Assembly: GCA_000827265.1 (NCBI GenBank) | Contig: KN834832.1 | Coordinates: 144,169-208,168 of the forward strand | Direction of reading: 5' to 3' | Origin: Collybiopsis luxurians FD-317 M1 | Lineage: Eukaryota > Basidiomycota > Agaricomycetes > Agaricales > Omphalotaceae | Length of the DNA: 64,000 bases | Part shown: piece by piece, positions 23,301 through 34,783 of the stretch | Position numbering within the stretch: the first letter of the stretch is position 1 | Layout: every line of letters starts with the position of its first letter | The notes under the pieces: generated by a model | The model's input: the letters and a program-made list of their open reading frames with translations, nothing else | What the model was told of the DNA's origin: nothing | Database searches by the model: none | Translations under genes and position numbers: made by a program

Positions 23301-25080
23301 TTTGACCCACGAAGTACACATTTTGTTGATCATCTTATTCACATGCTGAATGGTCTCGATCCACTTTTGGAGTTCATTAATCGTTTCATGAAACTTTTAT
23401 TATCGTATCAAAAGACTGAATCAGGGTCTCATCAATCCTTTGAATGAGCCAGGATTTGCCAAGGTTGTGGATGCGATATTCGGAATAGCGAAACGGCTGT
23501 ACAGGAGTGTTGATTTGTTCAGGGCCACCGGACCACTCTACTCGAGGAGATTACCACGTTCAAACACATTTACGCATCATACGGATTGTTCGCTCAAAAG
23601 ATATGCTCTAGCATCCCTGACTCTCAGACCCTGGGACCAACAGTGACGAATCTTATGTCCTTCATTCTGACTGTCTCCTCTCGATCGCAAACTGTTCTCT
23701 ATTCCTTCGATCAGGCAGTAGTCATGGCGGAAAGTATCTTCGACTATCACCTGGAAAAGCCAGAGCCAGAGCTTCTTAAATAGCTTGATGCCACTTGCGC
23801 TAAGCTTGCCGATGTGGCTCAGACCACATTGGAAGAAGTTCAGAAATAACCCGAAAAAGTAATCGCTTTTCATGCCGCGCTAAAAAATCTATATTCAGAT
23901 CTCCGAAGTTACTACATTGTAAGCGGTCTTTCCCTTTCGATCTATGTCTGCTAAGCCTTTGCAGGCTGCAGGCAAGGTTTCATGCTGCAAAGATGCAGAG
24001 GTCAAGCTAATTATTGCTGACTATGTTGGCGATTTTTGTAATCAAATCAATGTCTTCTTTTGCACTTTCCGGTCTATGTTGGATTCATTGGGTTACATAG
24101 GTTCCACAGGTATCATCAGTAAGGATGCACTTCCCCATATAGATCTCATTCTGAAAGAAGGGTTTAGCAACTTTACAGTGTATCAGTGGCTCACTGCCAC
24201 AATTCCTGGTAAGTTAGCTTCTGCTTGGTCACTGACTCAGATGATTCTAAGTCTATAACTATGAAAAGATCTAGCAGCTCAAGGACTAGATCTGACGGTA
24301 GAAAAACATTTCAAATTTAATGGCATCAAAGCAAATTTGCGTGACTGTCTAGAAGCTCACGTAGAGCAACATCTGGAAGAATATAACAAAGCAGTCAAGG
24401 CTTTGCTTGTTTCTGGGAACTCCCAGAAAACTTTCGTCTACTCTCCGGGTAACGGGAAGATGAATGTCCAAGTTCACAACCCGCTTTTCGACGAATCCAG
24501 TTCGGCACAGCTGGCCTCCATTCTTTCAACATTCACATCCTTAGCTCGGAATGGCGGTAGTCCTTCTAAAAATACCGGGGATATTTTGAATCCAAACGAA
24601 CGGCGTATACCCTTGTAGAGAGTAGTTGAGGACCCTACCGCGATTCCTCCTGTCCTCTGAGCGACTTTGTAGATCTTCTGTGTTCATTTGCATCAATCAA
24701 AAAGGAGTGGTCTCGACCGACTCGTCCTTATTATCCAGCTTATTCCAAGTCATTTTATTGCCTTCTGCGTCATTACGGCTGCTGGGTGCGTAATTGGGAC
24801 GATGGCGCCGGTTCAAGATTATGTAGATTCATTGGTAAACAGGAAGAAATGTACTCGTCCAGCAGGGAGTCACACCCTAGAGGGTTGTCGACATCGAAAC
24901 CAGTCTGGTCTGAACAATGCTTGTGCATATCCCTTCCATCATAGGTCTAGTCTAGTAGTTCTAACGGTCCGAAAAACAGACCTGTTACTTCAAGAGGTAA
25001 TCAGAACTTGACACTGCGTCGCCGGATTGCGCGGACTCAGGAGGCAAAATGTACTGCTCTAGCTTGAGTGTCCTTTAAAT
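20340..25080. repeat. direct segmental duplication, copy 2 (pseudogenised)
   Basis: This is the counterpart of 12830-17650 in the same orientation, with substitutions and small indels throughout and one larger internal deletion around 22070-22090, where the exon 5 to exon 6 junction has collapsed. Confidence 0.8.
21103..24660 (+). pseudogene. decayed paralogue of the 1074-aa unknown gene
   Basis: All exons of the gene at 13593 can be found in order, but the reading is broken many times. There is a frameshift near 21120-21170 at the Pro-rich N-terminus and another near 21240. The exon 2 counterpart has stops. Exon 5 is fused to exon 6 by a deletion (about 22075). Further frameshifts occur near 23080 and 23270. 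A stop follows the PEPELLK equivalent (23780). The penultimate conserved Trp codon near the C-terminus has become TAG (24616-24618). The longest surviving stretches, such as 22671-23090, 23586-23783 and 24337-24618, are still close to the intact copy. Duplication is therefore not very old, and this copy has been released from selection. Confidence 0.85.
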
Positions 25081-25614
25081 GGCCCGTGAAGACGCTTTGC
25101 ATGCAAAGACATACTTAGTTGGTTAGTTATATTTCATATTGTTGCAGTAGACAGATCGAAGTGGGCTAAAAAATGGGGTTGAGAAACATATCGATATGAT
25201 TCTTGGGAACCCAGTACGTATCATTATTCACTTCATGTCATTGCACCCTTGAAAGAATTCAGTTCTACAGACCTAAGAAATGAGGGTCCTAACACGCTTA
25301 CCTAACTGGCAGTGGTGAGACCTTCATGCACTAATCGCAAACGTATGGAGACGACCAGCTGATTCGATTTTCCATTGCTGTTGATTGCTGTTGATTTTCG
25401 TGATGTTTGCGTAAGTGCCGTGGAAGGTCTAAGGGTCGCAGGTTCTTCAGAATTCGCCGCTCCAGAGGCAGGCTTTATGCATATATCAATGTTCCATGTT
25501 CGCTTTGCCGCTCCAGGGTCGGTTCTTCCTCCATCCAAGTAAGTACAAATACTCTGCACTGTTGGGCGGTTTCTGCCCCGAGCTTCCCCAAACTTACCAA
25601 GGCTCGTAAACTTG
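25081..25614. other. intergenic, 5' flank of P450
   Basis: No coding sequence is recognised apart from short open frames overlapping the P450 start region. No repeats were identified. Confidence 0.4.
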
Positions 25615-27674
25615 ATGTATCTCCTTACATTGTTGTACGCTGCAGCTTGCTATCTGGGGCTGCTAGCACTTTACAGACTCTTCCTCCATCCGCTTCGCAA
25701 GTATCCTGGACCGTTACTGGCGGCGTTGACAGAAGGCTATGAAGTATACTATAACATTGTTCAAGGCGGAGGTCTGGTACATGAACTCATCAAACTCCAT
25801 GAAATATACGGTAAAGTATTCAAATAATAGCTCAAATAAGTGAATACTGAAATTTTGTGTAAAGGGCCTATTGTTAGAATCGGTCCTAACAAGGTCAGTC
25901 GCTCAGAGAAAGCTTTACAGCCAGCTAGCTTGAGAACCTGACTCACTTGTTTCGATTCACAGCTTCATTTCAAGGATAGACAAGCATTCCATGATATCTA
26001 CACCTATGGCTCAACGCTACTCAAAGATCCTGCATTCTATCATGGTCTCATTGCCCATGCACCGGAATCTTCAGTGTATTTCTGTGATCCTCAACAGGCA
26101 AGAGACAGGAGGGCATTATTAGCCCCACTGTTCTCTCGAAGGGCCGTTATTAAGTTGGAATACACCATACAGGGAAAAGTGAGTAGTTTAATGCGATATG
26201 GAATCCCCTCGCTACTTCACACATGGATTATCTAATATACGTTTATAGATTGACAAACTTCTACGCATTCTTCAAGACCGACATGACTCCTTGAAAAAAA
26301 GTATTCCCATGTCGGTAACCTATCATTCCCTCACAACGGACATCATTACTTCCTACTGTTTTGCCGAATCCGTCAACACCCTTGACACACCCAATTTTTC
26401 TCACCCACTCCTTGTGGGCGTCCAGGAAGTAATCAAAGGCCTGTGGGTACAGAGATATTTCCCTTTCATCAACAGATTCGCCATTAGCCTCCCGAAGACG
26501 ATTTTACTGTGGCTGTTACCTGCTTTCAAAGGATTTGTAGAGATGCAAGAAGGCTTTGAGAGACAGATTGGAGAGCTACGGAGGGATTTTCCCGAGGGGT
26601 TCAAGAAGGTAGATCATGAGACGATATATCATCATCTCTTGGAGCCGAAGAATCAAAAAAGACCGAGTATGAAGTCCTTGGTCAGCGAGGCTTTTACTCT
26701 GGTTATAGCAGGGAGTGATACCGTCGCTCATGCTTGTACTATAGGTGAGTAGGCAGTAACTGCCTGGGCTGACAAAAGCTAAACAAAATGGGTTACTGTA
26801 GGAACATTCTACGCACTCAAAGACTCCTCTATTCGCCAAAAACTGACTGACGAGCTTCAAGAAGCGTGGCCAGATAAGGATAGGCCAATGAGCTACGTGG
26901 ACCTGGAGAAATTACCATATCTAGTACGTTTCGCTCGTTTCAAGCAGAACACTTACCTGAGTGTGTCTACAGACAGCACTGGTCAAAGAATCTGTCCGCT
27001 TTTCGCTTGGAGTTTGTCATCCCCTTCCTCGAATTGTTGGGCGTGAAACACCGGCGATAGCTGGCTTGAATCTTCCCCCAGGCGTGAGTATTTGTTTCAT
27101 TAATTTGTGCCTGCTGAATTTTTTGAAAAATTTTTACTATGCTTTAGACCATCGTCGGAATGAGCGCTTTATTCCTCCATATGAACCCAGAAGTCTTTGT
27201 GGACCCCTTCACTTTCAATCCGGATCGCTGGCTTGCCGAGGATGTGACACAGATGAACCTCGATTTGGCTCCCTTCAGTAAAGGCCCACGCATATGGTGA
27301 GCAAAACATAACTTTTAATGTTGAGGATAGTCTAGAACTGTCGTCTTGTTTTCAGTGTGGGCTTAAAGTACGTATGCTGCCTTCTGTGCCCTCAACCCCG
27401 CCCTGATTAAACGGGGTACCGTACTCTGACAGCCTAGGATGGTGTGAATTATATCTTATTCTTGCCAACATATTCCGAAGATTGGATCTACAACTCGTCA
27501 CTGGAGACAAGTAAGTCATCTCTTGAAAATGGTGGTATGACAGATTCGCATTCAATTCATGCTCCTTCTAGACCCGATGACTTCAGCTGGAGTGAGGAGC
27601 ACAGAGATTATTACGCTCCCCACTGGAAGACCTCATATCGAGCTTTTGTTGAAAATGAAAAGGTATCTGAATAG
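25615..27674 (+). CDS. cytochrome P450, trichodiene-oxygenase-like type
   Basis: A different P450 family from the CYP63-like genes around it. It starts MYLLTLLYAAACYLGLLALY (membrane anchor) followed by the proline hinge LHPLRKYPGPLLAALTEGYE. Exons then give YGPIVRIGPNKLHF, CDPQQARDRRALLAPLFSRR (helix C), AGSDTVAHA (I-helix, about 26710), LVKESVRF (ExxR, about 26990), NPDRWL, and the heme loop FSKGPRICVGLNLGWCELY. In the heme loop the cysteine codon is split by an intron at about 27297. The C-terminal exon ends DYYAPHWKTSYRAFVENEK. The overall organisation resembles the fungal trichodiene oxygenase/CYP58-like group that often works in terpenoid pathways; no terpene synthase is visible here. 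About nine exons with consistent phases; appears intact. The stop at 27674 is less certain. Confidence 0.8.
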
Positions 27675-28029
27675 TGGAGTACAGATGCTAACGGAGAATG
27701 CTCGGAACGTTCAGCTCCGGATGGGATATCATGGCCTGTAAGGGCATCCATCATTCTCTCTCTTTTTTTTCTCCGCAAATCTGCATGCATATATTTCTAT
27801 CATCTTGAATCGCTAGCCTTAAGATCGACGATTGTAAATACACGATACAGCGAGGATGTCGTACGTTTCAATAAATTCCGGAGCCTTTGCACAGACATAG
27901 TCATGACAATATTGCCAATGGAAAGACTGATATTATGCCGCAGTGGTTAGCGTAATCTTCTCCGGATACCGGTCTCTCTGCCAATTTTCATCGCTAACGC
28001 ATCTTCTCTTCCTTTTCTCGTGCACCACA
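27675..28029. other. intergenic between P450 and its pseudogene
   Basis: Short AT-rich spacer with a T-run near 27765. No gene or RNA was recognised. Confidence 0.4.
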
Positions 28030-29140
28030 GCATACTACTTGGGAGTGCTGGCGCTCTACGGACTCTTCTGAGTTCTTTCATCCGATTTGCAAATATCCTG
28101 GACTGGCACCGACAGTGCTAACAGAAAGATATGAGGCGTATCACAATCTTGTTCAAGGCAAAGACTTAGTGGACAGACTAGTCAGGCTCCATGAAATATA
28201 TGTAGATATCGGATCCTTCTCTTCTCATACTTGCCGATCACAAAGTTAAGCGCCGAGACGCCACAAACCAGCCTCGTAGAGCTTTTTGTTCTGATCCTCA
28301 AGCTTTCTGCCCAGCCGACATAAAATAACTTGAGTCTTGTTGCAACGTCCTCCCTTATAAGTTAGTCGGTATGGGTAAATCTCCGTAGCGCTTGCTAGAC
28401 TTGCCATGAGCCTCCCCAAATAAGTTCTGGTACGGGGGTTATCTGCTTTCAAACATATTCGTAGAATTGAGAGAAGAAGAGACAGATCGGAAAGTTGAAG
28501 AGAGCATTTTCGGAAAGCTTTCAGAGGGTAGACCATGAGACGATATATCAGCATCTCTTGGATCCCGAAAATAATGGAGGCCGAGTATGAAGTCGTTGAT
28601 CAGCGAAGTCTTTACACTAGTCATAGCAGGAGTGATACCGTCGCTCTTTGTTGCATCATAGGTGAGTATAGAGCTATCTTCTGTGCGAACCGAGCCAAAC
28701 AGGATTGCGATAAAGGCGTTCTAGACTTCTCTACGCTCAAGAACCCGTCCTGACTGGCGAGCTTGAAAAGGCGAGGTCAGATAAGGGCAGTCCAATGAGC
28801 TGCGCATCATGTCAGTATTAGCTCGTTTGGAGTCCAATACTTATGTGGGCATCGAAGACGCCCCGCAATTCTCCCTATGTGTCGTTCGTCTCTTCTCCGC
28901 TTTTTTGGGCATGAAAGGGTGGCAAGAGCGGGGTTGAATCATTCCTTTAGGCGTGAAAATCCTATTCGCTGGCTTGCGCCTTCTTCCTTGACACTTAATG
29001 CACGTTAGACCATCATAAGAATTAGCGCCTTGTTTCTCCATAGGAACCCGGAAGTCTTGCGGAAACCCTCCATGTTCCATCTGGGTCGTTACCTTGCCGA
29101 GGATGCGAATCATGACTGGGCCCTTCAGTACATATACGTA
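28030..29140 (+). pseudogene. decayed copy of the trichodiene-oxygenase-like P450
   Basis: Segments match the intact gene at 25615 in the same order. The N-terminal GVLALYGLF is at about 28045-28075, the residues around the C-helix exon (FCDPQ) near 28285, a long stretch at about 28500-28660 corresponds to 26585-26740 (including the I-helix region), and the post-ExxR exon is near 28850-28970. It ends with the NPEVFV-region exon near 29000-29090. Stops and frameshifts lie between all blocks, and intervening parts are missing or scrambled. The heme-binding exon is not found. A 175-aa open frame on the opposite strand (28841-29368) is antisense to this relic and is not considered a gene. Confidence 0.75.
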
Positions 29141-29729
29141 GCGTGTACTCATGGCGAGTCTCGACTTGGAATTATGCACCTGAAAATATTCGGTTAATTC
29201 GGGCTCAGAACTGGCCGGCCGTTGTGGATACGTACTTGATAACGTATTTGATCTTTCCCAAATCACATCCATGAATTTCCCATTGACGAAGGTGATTATG
29301 TCCTCTTCAATTACGATGATTAACCGTACAGTCGAACAGTCATTCCCCGAAAGTGTCAAAACTGACACTATATCTAGAAGATGAAGATGGTGGCCACATG
29401 GTGTACGCGTAGCACCGAAACCGACTTTGACCTAAAGTGTATAGGTTTCGTACAGTAGATGTACAAGCAACCTCGTTGCTAATGACCGATGACCGTTCAC
29501 CGGCCCACTAGCCCGGCTACTCCTAGCCCGACGAGCTCCAAATCTGTGACCGCTGACGCACATGGTCTGACTGAATCAACCGTGTTATTGCCATTGTCTC
29601 ATCCCATGAAAACCCCCTTTTAAAGTCAAGGTCTTGTCAGTTAACGTCCATCATAAATCGCTCAATTGCAACCTCAAAAATCTCTCAACCTCAATTTCGA
29701 TAAGGGTTCCTCATAAATTCTCCTTCCTG
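29141..29729. other. intergenic, 5' flank of P450
   Basis: No gene is recognised. A TTTTAAAG sequence near 29619-29626, about 105 bp before the ATG, may serve as a weak TATA element for the next gene. Confidence 0.35.
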
Positions 29730-32358
29730 ATGGCGCCTCCAGGACTGACATTTCTCGCTCGCCTGGTCTTACCTCAAATCCTCTCAGTCGCTGTCGTATA
29801 TGTCGCTTTGACCGTTCTCAATGGACGTCGGCCAGCGTTCTCCACTTATTCAACATGGCTTTATCTCCTGTGCGCGTCTTTGGCGCGACCTATCTCTTGG
29901 ATCGCTCAGAGATGGTATGCTGAATTCCAAGATGCCCGTCGAGCTGCCGAGATGGGGTCAGCGCAAGTTCCAGTCGTCAAGGAATCCAGCTACAAAATAA
30001 GGAACGCGATCGTCAACAGTTTTGGGAAAGGATATATCGGTGTGTAGAAATTTGCCCGAATGGTCGTAGCATGTGAAATTTACTGTGGGCACGTAGGGGA
30101 TGCGTTTTTCGAGTGGATGAAGCAGTATGGTCTCACTTTTCGAATGAAGATTTACGGCGAGAGCCGAGTAAGCATCTTGAACTCAATTTCTATTAGTTCT
30201 CTAACAGAATTCGATGTCTACCAGATCATGACGGTCGAGCCTGAACATATCAAGGTGACGCCATGTCTTTCCGAGATTCCCGCTGCTCAAACTCACGGTC
30301 ACTTTCTAGGCGATTCTTGCTACACAATTTGATGATTTCGAGAAAGGTTAGTGTCTTCTTCACGTTCCAGCTAATGGCGTATTCATTATGCATCGCAGGA
30401 CCTATTGTTTTTGACCAGTTTCACTCATTATTGGGGTTGGGAGTGTTCAACTCGGACGGTAATCAACTTCCCGATAATACATATAAACAAAAATCTTACT
30501 CACACTTCAATGTGACAGGTGAACGATGGAAGTAAGAGGCGTCTATATGTACCTCGCGCGCTGGCCTAACGCTCGCCTTCTACAGGTTCCATCGGAATAT
30601 GACCCGTCCCTTCTTTAATCGCAATAGGATAAGTGATTTTGATAACTTCGAACGCCACTCCGAGGACACTATATCTGCCATCAAGGCACGACTGGCCCAA
30701 GGTTACCCCGTCGACTTCCAGGTAGGCATCGCGAATCTTAGGGATGTTTTCCTTACCATATCTTACACTGTCTTTGCGACCCATAGGATGTAGTAGCACG
30801 TTTCACTCTCGACTCTGCGACGGAATTTCTATTCGGAAAAGATGTTGGATCCCTTGGGGCGAACTTGCCTTATCCAGCAGGCTCCCCTCTTGCCAAAGAT
30901 CCGTCCATAATGAACCATCCCTCAAATGTCTTTGTGCGTGCGTTCATGCAAGGACAGATCCAGACAGCGTTTCGGGCTAGATTTGGAACGATGTGGGCTC
31001 TGAAGGAATTTTGGTCCGATAAGGTATTGCCGGATCGAATTCGGGTAGATGAGTTCGTACATCCGATCTTGGAGGAAAGGAAAAAGCAGCATCTGGCGAT
31101 GGCGGCTTCAGAAAAGGTTAATGACGATGGAGAAGGAGAGACATTTTTGGACCATTTGATAAAGCATACGGAAGGTCAGTCGCTTTTTGAAATCAGTGTT
31201 CATTTCAAGACTAAATCCATGTTAGATAAACAGATAATTAAGGATGAACTTGTGAATATTCTGGTTGCAGGCAGAGACACAGTACGTCTCGATTTCATCC
31301 GGAAATTTTCCTACTTACCATTTTCGTAGACTGCTTCCACCCTCACTTATTGTATCTATGTTCTCACCGAACGACCTGACATCACTGCAAGGCTTAGGCA
31401 AGAGATCCTTGAAAAAGTCGGTGCCAATGCTCGGCCGACCTATAAAATCATTTCCGAAATGAAGTTTTTGCGTGCTTTCATTAATGGTATAGGTCGTCTC
31501 TTCCTTTCAACCGATCAGTAAGCTTATACGCTCGTCGGAAAATGTAGAAACGCTTCGTCTGTACCCAGCTGTGCCATTCAATTCAAGGTTTGTCTTGCAA
31601 CTTTCACCGATTGCTTATTAGTCATCGATCATAACTATCTCGTTATAGGACCACCAAACACGCTACTGTCCTTCCTAGAACCAAAACTCAACCGGCTTAC
31701 TATATCCCCGCTGGCGTCAAGTAGGTACCCGTCATGCAAGGTTTACAGACTCTCTAACATATCTTCAAGGTGTACATATAGTGTGTTCTTGATGCACCGT
31801 CGAGAGGACCTTTGGGGCCCAGATGGTACGTGTGGAATGTTACAAAAATGCATTACGCAGTCATTAATTAATCGGTACCTTTCAGCACTCCAATTTGACC
31901 CTGACCGCTTCCTGGATGAACGGCTGCACAAGTACCTTACCCCGAATCCGTTCATTTTCCTACCATTCAATGCGGGACCGCGAATTTGTTTGGGTCAACA
32001 GGTGAGTCTTACTGCTGTCCATTGTTATCAGTCCTTTTTCGGTCGCTGACCCGCCCCCCGCTAGTTCGCATACAACGAAATGTCATACTTTATTATCAAG
32101 TTCCTGCAGACCTTTACCGATTTTGAGATGGCCTGGGATGCGCAGCCTGAACATTCAAAGACGCCTACGAGCTGGAAACCTCAGCCAGGGACAACGAAGG
32201 GACGGGACAAGGTGTTACATTCGTCCCATTTGACTATGAATGTGAAGGTAGGATGATTTTAAATGAAGGTTTCTTTGATTAGATGGCTAACTCGTTGGGA
32301 TATTTAGGACTCATTGTGGGTGAGAATGAAAAACGCAAGTTTAGATCAAGTAGCATAA
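29730..32358 (+). CDS. cytochrome P450, CYP63-like monooxygenase, third copy
   Basis: Starts [19 protein letters not shown]. Exons joined by eye give [101 protein letters not shown] (I-helix, about 31265), [14 protein letters not shown] (ExxR, about 31555), [24 protein letters not shown] and [12 protein letters not shown] (heme loop, about 31985). These are followed by [17 protein letters not shown] and, after a last intron (about 32251-32307), [16 protein letters not shown] ending at 32358. All junctions checked keep frame. It is closer to the minus-strand P450 at 4087 than to that at 7338 (for example the shared FVRAFMQGQ). A membrane-bound oxidase, substrate unknown. The Mutator-like element lies 144 bp past its stop. 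Confidence 0.87.
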
Positions 32359-32493
32359 ATTAAGATAAAGGAAAGCGTATTATTAAAGGTTGTGAACTTT
32401 GTACCCTTACGATGTAGCCTAGTTTAGAAATATGAACACACCATTTTCCACCTGCGAAGGTTCCTGGAAGAGGAAGATCACTCGAGCTATGTG

Positions 32494-32924
32494 AGTATCG
32501 ACTAGGCTCGTACCCAGCCTGTCTATGAAGGCCGATCTAATGAGGGCCTGTCGATAGACAGGCTGGGAGATCTCGGAACTATTTGGGTGGGTGCGCACGG
32601 AGTTTGAATTTCTCGTCCCGACCATTACTACTTATCAAACAGCCAGCTTTGGGGACAGTGAAATAGTCAATCATGTACTGGAATATTACAGATATCGGTA
32701 TTACAAGATAGAATTTTCTGTAAATGAAGATGTCGCAAGCATTTTGCTTAGTGCGTTTGGCGGAATCAGTGGAAGTGCCGACGAGCCGACAGCTGTCAAG
32801 GGTGTAAATTTCAAACTCCGTGCGCACCCACCCAAATAGTTCCGAGATCTCCCAGCCTGTCTATCGACAGGCCCTCATTAGATCGGCCTTCATAGACAGG
32901 CTGGGTACGAGCCTAAGTATCGAC
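32494..32924. repeat. 9-bp target-site duplication flanking the inserted element
   Basis: AGTATCGAC occurs at 32494-32502 and again at 32916-32924, immediately outside the two terminal inverted repeats. A 9-bp duplication is typical of Mutator-superfamily insertion. Confidence 0.85.
32503..32915. mobile_element. non-autonomous Mutator-like element (MITE/TIR-MULE), 413 bp
   Basis: The element has terminal inverted repeats of 106 bp (32503-32608 and 32810-32915) that match perfectly by eye, beginning TAGGCTCGTACCCAGCC. Each TIR contains a smaller inverted repeat (CCAGCCTGTCTAT ... ATAGACAGGCTGG), so transcripts could fold into a strong nested hairpin. The internal 200 bp encode nothing convincing. 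Length, long TIRs and the 9-bp flanking duplication fit a Mutator-type element with no transposase of its own. Perfect TIR identity implies recent movement or gene conversion. Confidence 0.85.
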
Positions 32925-33250
32925 AAAACCTTGATGAGGAAGTAGGATATTCTTTCTATACAAACCTCCAGGGTTCCGGACAGTGTGGCATTTCGATCCT
33001 GTACGTCTGCGATGTTGAAGAATGAGATGGGTTCCAGACGGACGTTCGGCCAGAGGTCATTTAGGCAACTCTTGGTGGTGGAACGTTGTTCAAGGTCGAG
33101 GATGGCCTAAGGGATAAGGTAGTGGAAGACTGTCAAATTAACTATTGATTCAAGCGTATCTGTAGACGGGGTATGGGAAGAGAAATTATATCTGGTACTT
33201 TTTTGCGTAGATGTAACCTAAAGAAACCAGTACGAACACCTATCTTCTAC
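32925..33250. other. intergenic; possible minus-strand exon relic
   Basis: Between the element and the F-box gene there is an open minus-strand stretch (about 33110-32925) that reads like protein (LNDLWPNVRLEPISFF), preceded by a CCCTTAG acceptor-like site. It could be a fragment of a lost gene that the element later hit. I could not identify it. Confidence 0.25.
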
Positions 33251-34561
33251 CTATACAGTATCTGTAACTCGCTTGAAGCGCGGTACTTTTCTACGAAGGT
33301 ATGAGAGAGATGGAAAATGGGGCAATGGTGGCGAGTCGACTTCGAGCGAAGTCAGTGGAAGTTTTGAGGCGATGCGAAAGTCGACAACATCGCAGAGGGT
33401 TTGATAGGGAATCTCACGCGTACAGAGAGTTTGCAGTTTAGGAAAAATCACTTCGGAGGTAAATTTATTTGTCAAGAGGGTCGGCAGGCTAAATAGGGAG
33501 AGTTTCTCGAGGTTGGGGAAGCCTGCAGTAAAATGGTCCGGCATTTCAGTCCAGGCCTCTACGTTAGCCAAAAGTAATTTTTGAACGGCAGGATAACGCG
33601 GAATAAGCGCCATTGAGTTTAATAGGCCGTTCCAGAACGAGAGGTCTACATTTGATATGGAAAGCTCCCGGAGGGTGCTGGAAGGAAGGTGCCGGAATAA
33701 GCGAGATACGTCGAGGAGTGAGCGCCCATTAATGTTCGAAAGGGAAAGTGAGGTTAGGAAGGCGGTGTACTCGGAAAGGAAGGAACGGCGGGATAGGTCA
33801 AGTATTCCTAGATTCGTCACGGCAAGAGTGCGAAGACGTGTCGAGAAGGGTGGGGAATCGGCAGGTAGAGGTGGTCTACCTAGCATATCCATAGCGGGGA
33901 GAGAGTCAATATCGAGAGTCTCCAGTTGTTGCATGTATGCTGGAGATCGCGTTTTTAGATGGATTCCATGCAAGATTAGGTGCTTTAGCTGGGGAATTTG
34001 ATGGAACTCGAGAGACAAGGGAGGTACATGAAGAAAATCGGGATGATAAACGTGACTACTGTATATCGGTCCCGGCAGAACAACGAGTTCAAGTCGTTGC
34101 AGTATCGGTGCCTCTCGGCCTCCACTGAAGTTGCTACATATCTGTACAAATAGAATCTCGTTGGCTACGATCCGCAAACTCCGCCAGCGCAAAGAGTGTG
34201 CCATGATGGTCAGAAGGATCTCCCAAAAATTACGAGTTTCTGTTCTTTCCAAGGACCTGTCATATTCCAGTACAAAGTCCAAAGGAAGATCCTTGGAGCG
34301 AGTTATAAGCTCTTTGACCATCTCTCGTTGGGAGTTACAGAAGTGGAAGATTCGAATGCTAGTCCAAATCTGAGGAAGATCTAGAGCAATCGCCCTCCAT
34401 CTCTGAGAAACCTGTGAGATCGCGAATGAAGCAATCGGTTTCTTTAAGGCTGGGCCGCTTTCGAGCTCGTACAGGTCCTCAGAAACGAGAAGATCGAAGA
34501 CGGAGTAATAAATTTCTGGAGGGAGCTTGTATATAGATACCTCATCGTATGAGTTGGCCAT
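33251..34561 (-). CDS. F-box protein with degenerate leucine-rich repeats
   Basis: A single exon of 436 aa. The first true ATG is at 34561 (MANSYDEVSIYKLPPE); the open frame extends further upstream only from a GTG. An F-box-like segment lies near the N-terminus: LPPEIYYSVFDLLVSEDL, then ISQVSQRWRAIALDLPQIW, the typical end of the F-box in agaricomycete proteins. The remaining 350 residues are irregular leucine-rich repeats (LQRLELVVLPG, LKHLILHGI, LRTLAVTNLG, LEKLSLFSLP). F-box proteins recruit substrates to SCF ubiquitin ligases, and the LRR part would bind the target, which is unknown. Such genes form large, fast-evolving families in mushrooms. Confidence 0.85.
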   Translation of the reverse strand: MANSYDEVSIYKLPPEIYYSVFDLLVSEDLYELESGPALKKPIASFAISQVSQRWRAIALDLPQIWTSIRIFHFCNSQREMVKELITRSKDLPLDFVLEYDRSLERTETRNFWEILLTIMAHSLRWRSLRIVANEILFVQICSNFSGGREAPILQRLELVVLPGPIYSSHVYHPDFLHVPPLSLEFHQIPQLKHLILHGIHLKTRSPAYMQQLETLDIDSLPAMDMLGRPPLPADSPPFSTRLRTLAVTNLGILDLSRRSFLSEYTAFLTSLSLSNINGRSLLDVSRLFRHLPSSTLRELSISNVDLSFWNGLLNSMALIPRYPAVQKLLLANVEAWTEMPDHFTAGFPNLEKLSLFSLPTLLTNKFTSEVIFPKLQTLCTREIPYQTLCDVVDFRIASKLPLTSLEVDSPPLPHFPSLSYLRRKVPRFKRVTDTV

Positions 34562-34727
34562 CCAATGTATGTGGTGGTAGTAATGAAAGATGGATATAAA
34601 GCGATAACGGGGATTTGGCGCCACGCTTCCTTTTTAGGAATGCTTAAATCTTATCTTATCTGTGTGGGAAAAATCCGACCCGTTACGGCTCCGGTCTCCC
34701 AGATTTTTTTTTCAGGTTTGTATAGTT

Positions 34728-34783
34728 TGAACTACGTCCTCCACCTCCCTCCACCTCCCTTCCCTCCTTCCCTTCTTTTTACC
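34728..34783 (+). promoter_or_regulatory. pyrimidine-rich tract before the nucleolin-like ATG
   Basis: An almost pure CT tract of about 45 bases ends in ACCATGG. Such tracts are common just upstream of or at transcription starts of highly expressed fungal genes. The ACCATGG context is a strong start signal. Confidence 0.45.

Noticed and set aside
28841..29368. 175-aa minus-strand open frame
   Set aside because: It overlaps the decayed P450 on the other strand, and its residues are the reverse reading of P450 exons (region around the NPEVFV exon).
32579..32839. Two 82-aa frames on opposite strands, both starting MRTEFE and ending KLRAHPPK
   Set aside because: They mirror each other because they start and end within the perfect inverted repeats of the MITE. 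Not genes.
34562..34624. N-terminal extension of the F-box protein to 34624
   Set aside because: The extension would start at GTG. The first ATG in frame is at 34561.
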